Numbered from the stretch's first letter, positions 53,203 to 62,422 are shown. The stretch is DNA of 64,000 bases from an uncultured Erythrobacter sp. (GCA_947488325.1 CANKYZ010000005.1:124001-188000); one strand, 5' to 3'. Numbers and translations are program-made. Notes: generated from the letters alone by a model not told the origin.

Positions 53203-55311
53203 ATGACCGACGAAGCGAACAAGAAGAAGCGCGGCGGATTGATCGCGCGCGGTTGGCGCAGCGTTCGCGAGGCTGGGAAAGTTCAGCTTGTTGCCACCTG
53301 TTTACTGTTGCTGATTGCCCTGTTCTTTGCGCGTTTCAGTTGGGTGCTCCCTGGCGGCGAGGAGCCAACGCCAACACCATTAACAAACGCCGCTGAACGG
53401 GCACTGTTTGATGCGCGTGCCTATTTTGCTGCTGATTTGGTTGAGCAGGACGACCGCATCATCCTTGTCGTCTACGATGACGAAGCGCTGATCAATCTCG
53501 AACAACGTTCGCCTCTTCCGCGCGATGCACTGGCAGAGGCACTGACCAATCTTGATCAAATGGGTGCGAAGGCAGTCGGGATCGATATCCTTTTTGACCA
53601 ACCGCAGGCTGATGATGCGCTTCTGATCGAAACCTTGCGCAGCATGCAAACGCCAACAGCTGTTGGCTATGCCAATATCGCGACCAATGAGAGCGACATT
53701 GTCTATGCGCAGCAAGTGTTCCTCGAAGAATTTATGGCGGAACTGGAGGGCACGAATTCTCGCCCGGCCAGCATCCGGCTAGACAACACATTCGGCGCCA
53801 CCCGCATCTGGCCATCGATTGAGCCAGAATTGCCACCCTTGCTAGGCCGCGCGATGCTCGTGGATGCGGGCGGCCCAGTAGAACGATTTGAAGGCTACGA
53901 AGGCGCGATTGAATACCGCCGTGCGCTTCGGGCAGGGCTAGACGAAGAACTCGAAGGTGAAGAGACCGGCCAGGCCGATATCGAGGAACCTTTGTTTCAA
54001 TCGCTTTCAATCGAACTGTTCACCAATCTCGACCCCGCAGTTGGCGACTATATCGCGCAGCAAATTGAGGGAAAATATGTGCTGATTGGTGGCGATATTG
54101 TCGATTATGACCGTGTCGAAACTTCCTTCACGTCATGGACAGGGTTTGAGCCTGCTGGATTGTCCGTCCATGGTGAGATTATTGCGCAAATGCTTGATGG
54201 TAAGGTACTCCAGCCAGTTCCAACATGGATGCTATGGGCAATGGCCGTCCTAGTGGTGACCACTGCGGTGCTTACGGCCCTACTAGAATGGCCAGCATCT
54301 AGGCTGGTTCCGTTACTCTTCGGACTTGCCGCGCTCTTTGTTGGAATACCGTTTGCTCTGCATTTTCGGGACGTGGATACCTATGGCCTTCCGGCTGTTG
54401 GTTGGTTGATTGGGTGGGTTATTGCTTTCACTGCCGTCACTGCCGCCGCTCGTTCAGCGGGCGCAGCACAGCGCAGTTTTGCGCAGGGAGCGCTGGGCAA
54501 GTATATCCCGCGTGATATTGCCCAACAGATCATCGATGATCCCGACCTTCTTTCCCTTGGCGGGGAAAAGCGCGAAATTTACGTGCTCTTCAGTGATCTC
54601 GAAGGCTTCACCAAAATGAGTCATGCAATCGAGCCAGAAATGGTCGCCACACTGCTTAATCGTTATCTGGAAATGTTGAGCGAAGTGGTGCTCGATCATG
54701 GAGGAGTAATCGACAAATTCGTCGGAGATGCGGTGGTGGCGTTCTGGGGCGCGCCTATCGCTCGTCCCGATGACGCGGTTCGTGCGGCCAATGCCGGCTA
54801 TGCAATGTGGAAGGCGGGCGAGGGCTTCCGCGAAGAAGTTGCGGCAATGGATCCGGACTTACCCAAGATCGGAAAGACCCGTGTTGGCCTTCATTACGGT
54901 GAAGCAGTCATAGGCAATTTCGGGGGCGCAACGCGTATTCAATATACCGCACTTGGCGACAGCATGAACACCGCTGCAAGACTTGAGGCAGCGAATAAAC
55001 CTTTGGAATCGAATGTTTCAGCAAGCCGCGAGTTTATTGAGAAATCCGGCCTCGACTGGTGGGTTCCAATGGGTAGAATCGTCCTGCGGGGCCGCGCCAG
55101 ACCCGTCGACATTTTGCAGCCAATGCCCGACTTCCCTGAGGAAGACCGGCGCAAACTGGTCGAAGCTGCTCAGCTTACCGACAGCAATCATGACGTAGCA
55201 GTACAATTAATCGATGAGGTGGCTGCTATGCATCCAAATGATCTGGCGTTACGTAATTATAGCAGTCGCATTCGAAATTTGAATGATGGGGGAGCTTATG
55301 TTCTCGGTTAA
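53203..55311 (+). CDS. CHASE2-domain class III adenylate cyclase
   Basis: The 702-residue protein has an N-terminal membrane helix (LVATCLLLLIALFFARFSW), an extracytoplasmic CHASE2 domain (~60-330; IILVVYDDEALINLEQRSPL, AVGIDILFDQP, GKYVLIGGDIVDYDRVETSF) and three helices (~345-430). A class III cyclase domain follows (~455-620): metal Asp in YVLFSDLEGFTKMSH, the second Asp in DKFVGDAVVAFWG, and YTALGDSMNTAARLEA with the transition-state Asn and Arg. The Lys in VIDKFVGD favours ATP as substrate. It should make cAMP in response to an envelope signal. Good RBS GGGGAGAGG. Third gene after tpsA, and overlapped by the next gene. Confidence 0.92.
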   Translation: MTDEANKKKRGGLIARGWRSVREAGKVQLVATCLLLLIALFFARFSWVLPGGEEPTPTPLTNAAERALFDARAYFAADLVEQDDRIILVVYDDEALINLEQRSPLPRDALAEALTNLDQMGAKAVGIDILFDQPQADDALLIETLRSMQTPTAVGYANIATNESDIVYAQQVFLEEFMAELEGTNSRPASIRLDNTFGATRIWPSIEPELPPLLGRAMLVDAGGPVERFEGYEGAIEYRRALRAGLDEELEGEETGQADIEEPLFQSLSIELFTNLDPAVGDYIAQQIEGKYVLIGGDIVDYDRVETSFTSWTGFEPAGLSVHGEIIAQMLDGKVLQPVPTWMLWAMAVLVVTTAVLTALLEWPASRLVPLLFGLAALFVGIPFALHFRDVDTYGLPAVGWLIGWVIAFTAVTAAARSAGAAQRSFAQGALGKYIPRDIAQQIIDDPDLLSLGGEKREIYVLFSDLEGFTKMSHAIEPEMVATLLNRYLEMLSEVVLDHGGVIDKFVGDAVVAFWGAPIARPDDAVRAANAGYAMWKAGEGFREEVAAMDPDLPKIGKTRVGLHYGEAVIGNFGGATRIQYTALGDSMNTAARLEAANKPLESNVSASREFIEKSGLDWWVPMGRIVLRGRARPVDILQPMPDFPEEDRRKLVEAAQLTDSNHDVAVQLIDEVAAMHPNDLALRNYSSRIRNLNDGGAYVLG

Positions 55312-56056
55312 AATGAAATCCCGTTTAGCGGGTCTGGTACTAGTTGGTGCTGTTATGACAATCCCTGCGGCAGTTTCGGCTGGCGTGGTTGTGAAATCTT
55401 CTGGGCCGTCCGCAAGCGACTATCCTGTCGGGCGGCAGGTCCAGGAATCTGCAAGCATTACCTTGCGAGCGGGTGACAAAATCACGGTTCTGACTGACGA
55501 TGGGACGCGGGTCATGCAGGGGCCAGGCACGTTTCGTGTCGGCGAGGGGGCTAGCCGCACGAGAGCGCGTTTCTCTAACCTGACGCGTCGCCGCGCAGCC
55601 GGACGGGCTCGCACTGGTGCGGTTCGAGGTGTTGGCGGAGGCGCAGCGCCTGGCGTGGTGCGCAGCCCAAACTTATGGTTTGTCAACGTCGCGGCATCGG
55701 GCACGATGTGCCTCTATGATTTAGAATCTGTGCGGCTTTGGCGTCCAGACGCTACACGGGCGCAAACATTTAAAATTATGGATCAAGCAACTCAAAGCGC
55801 GCTCGACGTTAGCTTTGTAGAGACCGAAACTGTGCGTGCGCTCGATCCAGAGGGTATTCCGCTCGCAAGCGGTAGCGAGTACACGATAACCGCTTCAGAG
55901 ACCGGAGATGCAGAGCCTACTTCGGTCAATGTGAAATTTGTGATGCTTACCGCAGAATATGAAGCGCCTGACCAACTTGCGCAGGCGCTTATCGAAAATG
56001 GTTGCGCCACGCAGCTTGGGCTGCTGGCTGATACGCTTGAGGCTTCGGTTCGGTAA
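55298..56056 (+). CDS. Secreted FecR-like protein of unknown function
   Basis: The protein has about 252 residues with a signal peptide (LAGLVLVGAVMTIPAAVSA). Text ITLRAGDKITVLTDDGTRVM and QGPGTFRVGEG resembles the first half of FecR-type domains. An Arg/Gly-rich linker (RRRAAGRARTGAVRGVGG) follows and then a C-terminal part with WFVNVAASGTMCLYDLESVR that I do not recognise. It overlaps the cyclase gene by 14 bases and has GGGGGAG before its ATG at 55298, so it is the last gene of the tps operon. A CHASE2-partner role is inferred from a similar FecR protein at 35757. Confidence 0.7.
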   Translation: MFSVKMKSRLAGLVLVGAVMTIPAAVSAGVVVKSSGPSASDYPVGRQVQESASITLRAGDKITVLTDDGTRVMQGPGTFRVGEGASRTRARFSNLTRRRAAGRARTGAVRGVGGGAAPGVVRSPNLWFVNVAASGTMCLYDLESVRLWRPDATRAQTFKIMDQATQSALDVSFVETETVRALDPEGIPLASGSEYTITASETGDAEPTSVNVKFVMLTAEYEAPDQLAQALIENGCATQLGLLADTLEASVR

Positions 56057-56272
56057 ACGATCAACCTTCTCTGTCCAAGTTTAGACTGTTCAAGCTTAGG
56101 GGCTCGCTCGTCGAAGGATGCGTGGGCCCCGATTGACTCAGGCACAGTGAGGCTCTTGGCGTGTTCGGAGTCGCTTGGAAAAGCGGTGAGCTCACCCGCG
56201 AAATCGCTTGCCGCATCGCTCAACATCGGCTCTCTTCCGCATAAATGTGAATTGGAAGAGAGGACAAGCGCG

Positions 56273-57436
56273 ATGAGCAATTTCGGAGGCATGCAGAACG
56301 AGATTTACAATGCTGGGTTGCAAGGAATCTTACCAGAATATCCGGTCGATTTCGCAACTCTAGAACAGCGCGCTCACGAAGCTCTAGGACCGATGATGAC
56401 CAATTACGTCGCAGGTGGTTGCGGCGATGAGCATACACAAGACACCAATGCGAGTGCATTCCATCACTGGGGTATGATCCCGCGCATGATGGTTGATTGT
56501 TCGGAACGAGATCTGTCGATTGATCTGTTTGGAATGAAATTGCCAACGCCATTGTTCATGGCCCCAATCGGCCTCAACGGCGAGGCGACACAGGATCGCC
56601 ATGGCGATATGGCGGCCGCGCGGGCCTCATCTTTGACCGGCGTTCCCTTCTGCGCGTCAACCTTGTCAAACGATCCGCTGGAGGACGTGTTTGAGGCGAC
56701 CGGAGACACGCCTGCCTTTTTCCAGCTCTACACCCCGCGCAATCGGGAACTAGCGACCAGCCTGATCAAACGCGCAGAGAAATCAGGTGCGAAGGCCATT
56801 GTGGTCACGCTCGATACATGGCTTACTGGATGGCGTCCGCGCGATCTCAACGCATCGAATTTCCCGCAGCTTCGCGGCAAAGTGATGCAAAACTACTTTT
56901 CTGATCCTGTCTTCCGTTCGATGCTCGACAAAACACCCGAGAAAGACCCCAAGGCTGCGATATTCCTTTTCGCGGCAATCTTTGGTCAGGTGCTGACTTG
57001 GGAAGATGTGACTTGGTTCAAATCAGTCACTGATCTGCCTATCGTTCTAAAAGGCATATGCCATCCCGATGATGCACGCCGCGCAGCGGATAGCGGCGCG
57101 GATGCGGTCTATTGCTCCAACCATGGCGGGCGGCAGGCAAACGGAGGAATCGCAACAATCGACCTCCTCGAAGATGTGGTTAAGGCCAGCGGTGATCGTC
57201 CAGTATTGTTCGATAGCGGCATCCGTTCTGGTACCGACGCGGTGAAAGCACTGGCGATGGGAGCGACCGCCGTTGGCGTCGGCCGCCCTTATACTTACGG
57301 TCTCGCCATCGGCGGAGCTGAAGGTGCGGCTTGGGTGCTGCGATCGATCCTGGCAGAAGCAGACCTGTTGATGGCGGTGAACGGTTATCCAACTTTAGCC
57401 GACGTCAGAGAGGCTGGGGTCCAGCGCATCATTTGA
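56273..57436 (+). CDS. FMN-dependent alpha-hydroxy-acid oxidizing protein
   Basis: The 387-residue TIM-barrel enzyme belongs to the lactate/glycolate oxidase-dehydrogenase family. Visible features are YVAGGCGDEHT, FHHWGMIPRMMVD, LFMAPIGLNGEATQDRHG, FQLYTPRNRE, LKGICHPDDARRAADSGAD and the catalytic His/Arg in YCSNHGGRQANGG, then DSGIRSGTDAVKALAMGATA. It would oxidise an L-2-hydroxy acid to the 2-oxo acid; whether oxygen or a quinone is the acceptor cannot be read. The ATG at 56273 has GAGAGGACA upstream. The open frame reaches back to 56147, but that part is not conserved-looking. Confidence 0.88.
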   Translation: MSNFGGMQNEIYNAGLQGILPEYPVDFATLEQRAHEALGPMMTNYVAGGCGDEHTQDTNASAFHHWGMIPRMMVDCSERDLSIDLFGMKLPTPLFMAPIGLNGEATQDRHGDMAAARASSLTGVPFCASTLSNDPLEDVFEATGDTPAFFQLYTPRNRELATSLIKRAEKSGAKAIVVTLDTWLTGWRPRDLNASNFPQLRGKVMQNYFSDPVFRSMLDKTPEKDPKAAIFLFAAIFGQVLTWEDVTWFKSVTDLPIVLKGICHPDDARRAADSGADAVYCSNHGGRQANGGIATIDLLEDVVKASGDRPVLFDSGIRSGTDAVKALAMGATAVGVGRPYTYGLAIGGAEGAAWVLRSILAEADLLMAVNGYPTLADVREAGVQRII

Positions 57437-57594
57437 CCGAAATTCTCGCAAATAATGTCGGCGGCTTCACCTCAAAGATGCTCAAGGCTGATTGCAGCCA
57501 TAAACTTCCCGACCGGTAAAAATTCGACTCAGTTTTGCACAGAATTGATGTTAACCTGCTTGCCATAAGAAGAAACGATTCGGGGAAGCAGCAT

Positions 57595-57756
57595 ATGGAA
57601 CGACCGACAATTATCTCGTCGGGCCCAGATACAATGGGGCGAACAGTTTGTTTTGGCGATGAAAATTCGCGCCGCGCGCGTTATGGACGCATCCAGCCAA
57701 TGTCTGAGGAAAGGTCTTTCTTCGGCGTGTTCTCACGTTTCAACACACGCACCTGA
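57595..57756 (+). CDS. Possible small protein, 53 residues
   Basis: An ATG at 57595 (GGGGAAGC upstream) opens a 53-codon frame beginning MERPTIISSGPDTMGRTVCF and ending SFFGVFSRFNTRT. Nothing is recognised. It is the only frame in the 57437-57817 gap with a plausible ribosome site. The rest of this gap holds no other feature I can name. Confidence 0.35.
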   Translation: MERPTIISSGPDTMGRTVCFGDENSRRARYGRIQPMSEERSFFGVFSRFNTRT

Positions 57757-57817
57757 CCAAAAACTTCTCAGGCGTCGTTATTCTGAGTTAACTCATATTA
57801 CATGATCAGAACTGAGA

Positions 57818-59272
57818 TCAGGGCGCTGACTTGGCGACTGTGATGAGTTTTGTCTCGGTGTAGCCGAGATATCCTTCGACTCCGCTTTCCGAACCAAAGC
57901 CACTATCGCCAACTCCGCCAAACGGGGTTTCAGGCGAAGACACGGCGAAGTGATTGATCGCAACCATACCAGCGCGCAATTTCCGCCCCAGATAATGACT
58001 CTCATCCAATGACCCGGTAAAAGCATAGGCAGCAAGGCCATAGCGCAACGAGTTGGCGATCTGCACCGCATCCTCAACCGTATCATATGGCACGATCCCG
58101 GCGATCGGACCAAACGGTTCCTGGGTCATAAGCCGACTTGTCGGGGAGGGGTTCGCGACCACCGTTGGCTGAAAGAAATAGCCTGAGCCTTCGATCGCAG
58201 AGCCGCCAGTCACAATCTCCCCGTTGGGGCCGCCGTCCAGATCGTCAAGCACCGCTTGCATGGCAGTGATCCGGCGGTCATGAGCGAGCGGTCCCATCCC
58301 CACGCTCGGATCTACCCCTGCGTCACCAACGCTGACTTTGGCAGATAAATTTGCGAATTCCGCGACGAATTTGTCGAAAATTCCGCGAGCTACAACGAAG
58401 CGTGTGGGGGAGACGCAAACTTGCCCAGCATTGCGGAATTTGCCTGCAACGCAGGCCGCTACAGTGCGGTCAAAGTCAGCACTCTCGCCTACGATTACTG
58501 GTGCATGACCGCCGAGTTCTGGTGTAAAGCGCTTCATCCCCTGTGCAGCGAGTGCGCCCAGATGTTTGCCAACTGCGGTTGATCCGGTGAAGCTGATCTT
58601 GCGAGTGATGGGTGACGCGATGAGATATTCGGATACTGGCCCAGGATCGCCATATACACAGTTGATGACGCCATCGGGCAGTCCACCTTCGACCAAACAC
58701 TCGACCAGCAATTGCGCGCTAGCCGGTGTGTCTTCGGCTGGTTTGAGTATGACTGAACAGCCGGCTGCAAGCGCTCCGCCAAGTTTCCGTGCGGCAAGAT
58801 TGACCGGGAAATTCCACGGTGTGAGCAGCACCGAGGGACCAACCGGTTCATGCGTTACCATCTGGCTGAGCAAGTTGGCACTGCGAGGTGGAACCAGACG
58901 GCCACCTTGACGCTTTGCTTCTTCCGCCAGAAAATCGATCACATCTCCAGACACTACGACTTCGGGCTGCGCTTGAGCGTTGGGTTTCCCCATTTCTGCG
59001 GTGATGACCCTTGCGATTTCTGGTGCACGTTCACGCAGGATTTGTGCGCCGCGCCGCAGAATATTGTAACGCTCAATCCCCGTCATATTGCTCCAAACCG
59101 CGAAGCCTTCATCAGCGGCGGCAAGAGCTGCGTCGAGTTGCTCGGTTGAGGCTTTCGGGCATTGGCCTAGAATCTCCTCAGTGGCGGGATTGATAACAGG
59201 CATGGCCCCTGCTCCGCCATCGGCGATCCATTCTCCACCGATTAACATTTTTACGGTTGGATAGGCGGTCAT
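57818..59272 (-). CDS. NAD(P)-dependent succinate-semialdehyde-type dehydrogenase
   Basis: The 484-residue aldehyde dehydrogenase has PVINPATEEILGQCPKAS near the N-terminus, LLTPWNFPVNLAARKLGGAL (the conserved Asn of the oxyanion hole), ISFTGSTAVGKHL (NAD loop), FTPELGGHAPVIV (general base Glu) and FRNAGQVCVSPTRFVV (catalytic Cys). The end, PFGGVGDSGFGSESGVEGYL, matches the succinate-semialdehyde dehydrogenase (GabD) branch. The precise aldehyde is unknown; no GABA transaminase is adjacent. It is divergent from alanine dehydrogenase. Confidence 0.87.
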   Translation of the reverse strand: MTAYPTVKMLIGGEWIADGGAGAMPVINPATEEILGQCPKASTEQLDAALAAADEGFAVWSNMTGIERYNILRRGAQILRERAPEIARVITAEMGKPNAQAQPEVVVSGDVIDFLAEEAKRQGGRLVPPRSANLLSQMVTHEPVGPSVLLTPWNFPVNLAARKLGGALAAGCSVILKPAEDTPASAQLLVECLVEGGLPDGVINCVYGDPGPVSEYLIASPITRKISFTGSTAVGKHLGALAAQGMKRFTPELGGHAPVIVGESADFDRTVAACVAGKFRNAGQVCVSPTRFVVARGIFDKFVAEFANLSAKVSVGDAGVDPSVGMGPLAHDRRITAMQAVLDDLDGGPNGEIVTGGSAIEGSGYFFQPTVVANPSPTSRLMTQEPFGPIAGIVPYDTVEDAVQIANSLRYGLAAYAFTGSLDESHYLGRKLRAGMVAINHFAVSSPETPFGGVGDSGFGSESGVEGYLGYTETKLITVAKSAP

Positions 59273-59491
59273 TGTTGGGATTCTCTTTCTGAAGCTGCGG
59301 GCGAAGTCGAAACTTCTCCAAAGACATTCCTGATCTGGCGGCCCAATATAGCTTTCCGACTGTAAGGAACCGCATAGACTGGAAGGTCAACATCTCCCAA
59401 ATTCTGGCCTCGCTCGCAAGTCTATTTGTTTCATTTGAAACTTTGTTGCGCGTGCCCTATCTGTGAAACACCCACCCCTCAGGAGAGAATA

Positions 59492-60574
59492 ATGCTTGTC
59501 GGTGTCCCGAAAGAAATCAAAAACCATGAATATCGAGTGGGCCTGACTCCCGAAGCGGCTCGCGAATATGTTGCCGTTGGGCATTCGGTTGTTGTCGAAA
59601 CCGGGGCCGGACTGGGGATCAGCAAGACTGATGATGATTACCGTGCGATCGGTGCTGAAATTGTCGATACGGCTGAAGAAATTTTTGCACGCGCCGAAAT
59701 GGTTGTGAAGGTGAAAGAGCCGCAGCCTAACGAGTGGGTTCAACTGCGTGAAGGGCAAATCCTCTTCACCTATCTCCACCTCGCACCCGATCCCGATCAA
59801 GCCCGCGGATTGATGGAAACAGGCGTGTCCGCTGTGGCCTATGAGACCGTGACTGCACCGGACGGCTCGCTGCCGTTGCTGGCCCCGATGAGCGAGGTCG
59901 CAGGTCGCCTTTCTATCGAAGCAAGTGCGCATTCCAGCCATAAGACCAATGGCGGTCGCGGCATCCTGATGGGCGGAGTGCCGGGTGTTTTGCCAGCAAA
60001 GGTTGTGGTGATCGGCGGCGGCGTGGTTGGCACTCAGGCAGCGCGTATGGCCGTTGGGCTTGGCGCGAATGTCGAGATTCTTGACCGGTCGCTGCCGCGT
60101 ATCCGGGAGCTCGATGATATGTTCCAAGGCCGCGCCACGACGCGTTATTCAAATGCCGGAACCATTGAGAACGCTATCACCGAAGCGGACGTGGTTATTG
60201 GAGCTGTGCTGGTCCCTGGGGCAAGCGCACCGCGACTTGTGACGCGCGACATGTTGGGACTTATGAAGCACCGCGCGGTGTTGGTTGATGTGGCGATTGA
60301 TCAGGGCGGGTGTTTTGAAACGTCAAAGCCAACAACCCATGAAGAGCCGACCTATCTGGTTGATGATATCATCCATTATTGCGTTGCCAATATGCCCGGT
60401 GCTGTGCCGCACACATCAAGCTATGCGCTTAACAATGCGACTCTGCCTTTCGGACTGGCATTGGCGAATAAAGGCATCGCAGCATGCGAAACAGACCCAC
60501 ATCTGGCGCTGGGATTGAATGTGCACCGGGGCAAGATTGTGAATAAAGCTGTTGCGGAGAGCTTGGGCTTTTGA
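59492..60574 (+). CDS. ald: Alanine dehydrogenase
   Basis: The 360-residue protein begins MLVGVPKEIKNHEYRVGLTP, the family signature with substrate-contact residues. It goes on with VVKVKEPQPNEW (Lys), FTYLHLAPDPDQ (His), and the NAD-binding GVLPAKVVVIGGGVVGTQAA then MAVGLGANVEILD. The C-terminal HYCVANMPGAVPHTSSYALN is diagnostic. It interconverts L-alanine and pyruvate plus ammonia with NAD. The ATG at 59492 has AGGAGA upstream; a longer frame from 59426 is not conserved. Length is that of the family (about 370). Confidence 0.96.
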   Translation: MLVGVPKEIKNHEYRVGLTPEAAREYVAVGHSVVVETGAGLGISKTDDDYRAIGAEIVDTAEEIFARAEMVVKVKEPQPNEWVQLREGQILFTYLHLAPDPDQARGLMETGVSAVAYETVTAPDGSLPLLAPMSEVAGRLSIEASAHSSHKTNGGRGILMGGVPGVLPAKVVVIGGGVVGTQAARMAVGLGANVEILDRSLPRIRELDDMFQGRATTRYSNAGTIENAITEADVVIGAVLVPGASAPRLVTRDMLGLMKHRAVLVDVAIDQGGCFETSKPTTHEEPTYLVDDIIHYCVANMPGAVPHTSSYALNNATLPFGLALANKGIAACETDPHLALGLNVHRGKIVNKAVAESLGF

Positions 60575-60720
60575 TTGTTGCATAAAACCGAACAAATCAT
60601 GTGTCGGAGTCGCGGGTAAAAGAGCTGCGGCGTTGCTACATCTTCGCTAACACATGCACTGCGTGGCAATTTTGCGCGGGCCTGTAACTGGTATCTGTAA
60701 CAAGAAGTGAGGTGCTCCTG

Positions 60721-61398
60721 ATGCAACACACTAATTCTAACCCTCCTGTCCGGACAGTGGACATGGATGTTGACCTCACAGCGCATTTGCCGCCGCAATC
60801 GGTGAGCGACCGTATCGCCTTCGCTTTTGTGAAGTTGCTGCGCTTTTTCGCGGATCGTTTGTTTGCAAAGCGTTATGGCCACCGCGCAGTTGTGTTGGAA
60901 ACGGTCGCAGCGGTGCCGGGCATGGTTGGCGGATTATGGCAGCATCTACGGGCGTTGCGCAAGATGCAGGACGATGATGGTTGGATCCGCACGTTGTTGG
61001 ACGAAGCTGAAAATGAGCGAATGCACCTTATGACTTTCATCCAGATCGCCCAGCCCAATTGGTTTGAGCGAGCCTTGATTGTTTCGGTTCAGTTGATCTT
61101 CTACAATTTCTATTTCTTCCTCTACCTTTTTGCACCTCGCACAGCACACCGCGTAGTTGGCTATTTCGAGGAAGAGGCGGTCATCAGCTACACCGCGTAT
61201 CTCGCTGAAGTGGACGCCGGACGGCATGAAGACGTCGCGGCACCTCAGATCGCAATCGACTATTGGCAGCTATCTGCCGATGCGACATTGCGCGATGTGA
61301 TCATCGCAGTACGTGCCGATGAGGCGGAGCATCGTGATGTGAACCATAGCTTTGTCGGTGTCATTGACGATAGGCGCAGCAAACCCGCCAAAGCCTAA
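60721..61398 (+). CDS. aox: Alternative oxidase (ubiquinol oxidase, AOX)
   Basis: The 225-residue di-iron membrane-associated oxidase shows all iron-ligand motifs: LETVAAVPGMVGG, DEAENERMHLMTF (ExxH), YFEEEAVISYT and RADEAEHRDVNH (ExxH). The hydrophobic VSVQLIFYNFYFFLYLF lies between the second and third motifs. It oxidises ubiquinol with O2 without proton pumping. It is shorter at the N-terminus than plant AOX, as usual for alphaproteobacterial members. The ATG at 60721 is preferred because GAGG lies about eight bases upstream. Confidence 0.95.
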   Translation: MQHTNSNPPVRTVDMDVDLTAHLPPQSVSDRIAFAFVKLLRFFADRLFAKRYGHRAVVLETVAAVPGMVGGLWQHLRALRKMQDDDGWIRTLLDEAENERMHLMTFIQIAQPNWFERALIVSVQLIFYNFYFFLYLFAPRTAHRVVGYFEEEAVISYTAYLAEVDAGRHEDVAAPQIAIDYWQLSADATLRDVIIAVRADEAEHRDVNHSFVGVIDDRRSKPAKA

Positions 61399-61407
61399 GC
61401 GACGGGT

Positions 61408-62418
61408 CTAAACCTCGACCACCTGCTGTTCGATACTGCCAAAGATCGAGTGGTTATCTGCATCGCGCATCTCGATCTTCACAGTGTCGCCCGGCGCCAT
61501 AAAGCGCGTTGATGCCTCGCCGTCGCGGATCGTCTCGATCATGCGAATTTCCGCGATGCAACTGTAACCAAGCCCTCCGTTGGCAACGGGTTTGCCGGGG
61601 CCGCCATCTGCCCCTTTGTTGCTGACAGTGCCTGATCCGATGATTGTGCCTGCGCAAAGCGAGCGTGTCTTGGCCGCATGCGCAACCAATTGCGCAAGGT
61701 TGAAGGTTGCGTCCTTTGCCGCCTCTGCGCGGCCAAACGGTGCGCCGTTGTAGTCGACCATTAGCGGCAGGTGGATCAGACTGTCCTTCCAGGCATCGCC
61801 CAGCTCTTCTGGAGTGACAGCCACAGGTGAGAAAGCGCTCGCAGGTTTGGATTGGAAGAAGCCAAATCCCTTTGCCAATTCACCTGGAATCAGGCCGCGA
61901 AGGCTGACGTCATTGACCAGCATGATCAGTTTGATGTGGCTTGCCGCATCGGCTTCGCCCACACCCATTGGCACATCGTCAACCACCACAGCAACTTCGC
62001 CTTCCATGTCGCAGCCCCACGCTGTGTCACCTAAGGGGATATCGGCGCGCGGAGGCAGGAAGCCATCGCTGCCGCCCTGATACATTAGCGGATCGTGGTA
62101 GAAGCTGTCCGGAACAGTCGCGCCGCGCGCCTGGCGCACCAGTTCGACATGGTTGATATAGGCGCTGCCATCGGCCCACTGATAGGCGCGGGGGAGAGGC
62201 GAATGCGCCTGACGTTCATGGAAGCGTTCGCATGGCACTGTTTCATGCTCAACATCACGGGCCAGCACTTCCAATTCAGGAGCAATCCGTTCCCAATTGT
62301 CCAGCGCGTCCTGCATTGTCGGAGCGATATAGCCAGCCGCACAGCAGCGGGTGAGGTCTTTGGATACGACGACCAGTTTGCCGTCACGGGTTCCGTTATT
62401 GAGCGTTGCGAGTTTCAT
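61408..62418 (-). CDS. Fumarylacetoacetate hydrolase-family protein
   Basis: The 336-residue protein has the family core: WGCDMEGEVAVVVDDVPMGV (metal-binding acidic residues), IKLIMLVNDVSLRGLIPGEL, GFGFFQSKPASAFSPVAVTP, and SLCAGTIIGSGTVSNKGADG then GGLGYSCIAEIRM. Next to a maleylacetoacetate isomerase gene it is most likely fumarylacetoacetase, the last step of homogentisate/tyrosine breakdown giving fumarate and acetoacetate. This bacterial type is shorter than the mammalian FAH. The ATG at 62418 (MKLATLNNG) is the conserved start; an upstream open frame to 62553 overlaps maiA. Confidence 0.9.
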   Translation of the reverse strand: MKLATLNNGTRDGKLVVVSKDLTRCCAAGYIAPTMQDALDNWERIAPELEVLARDVEHETVPCERFHERQAHSPLPRAYQWADGSAYINHVELVRQARGATVPDSFYHDPLMYQGGSDGFLPPRADIPLGDTAWGCDMEGEVAVVVDDVPMGVGEADAASHIKLIMLVNDVSLRGLIPGELAKGFGFFQSKPASAFSPVAVTPEELGDAWKDSLIHLPLMVDYNGAPFGRAEAAKDATFNLAQLVAHAAKTRSLCAGTIIGSGTVSNKGADGGPGKPVANGGLGYSCIAEIRMIETIRDGEASTRFMAPGDTVKIEMRDADNHSIFGSIEQQVVEV

Positions 62419-62422
62419 CGTT

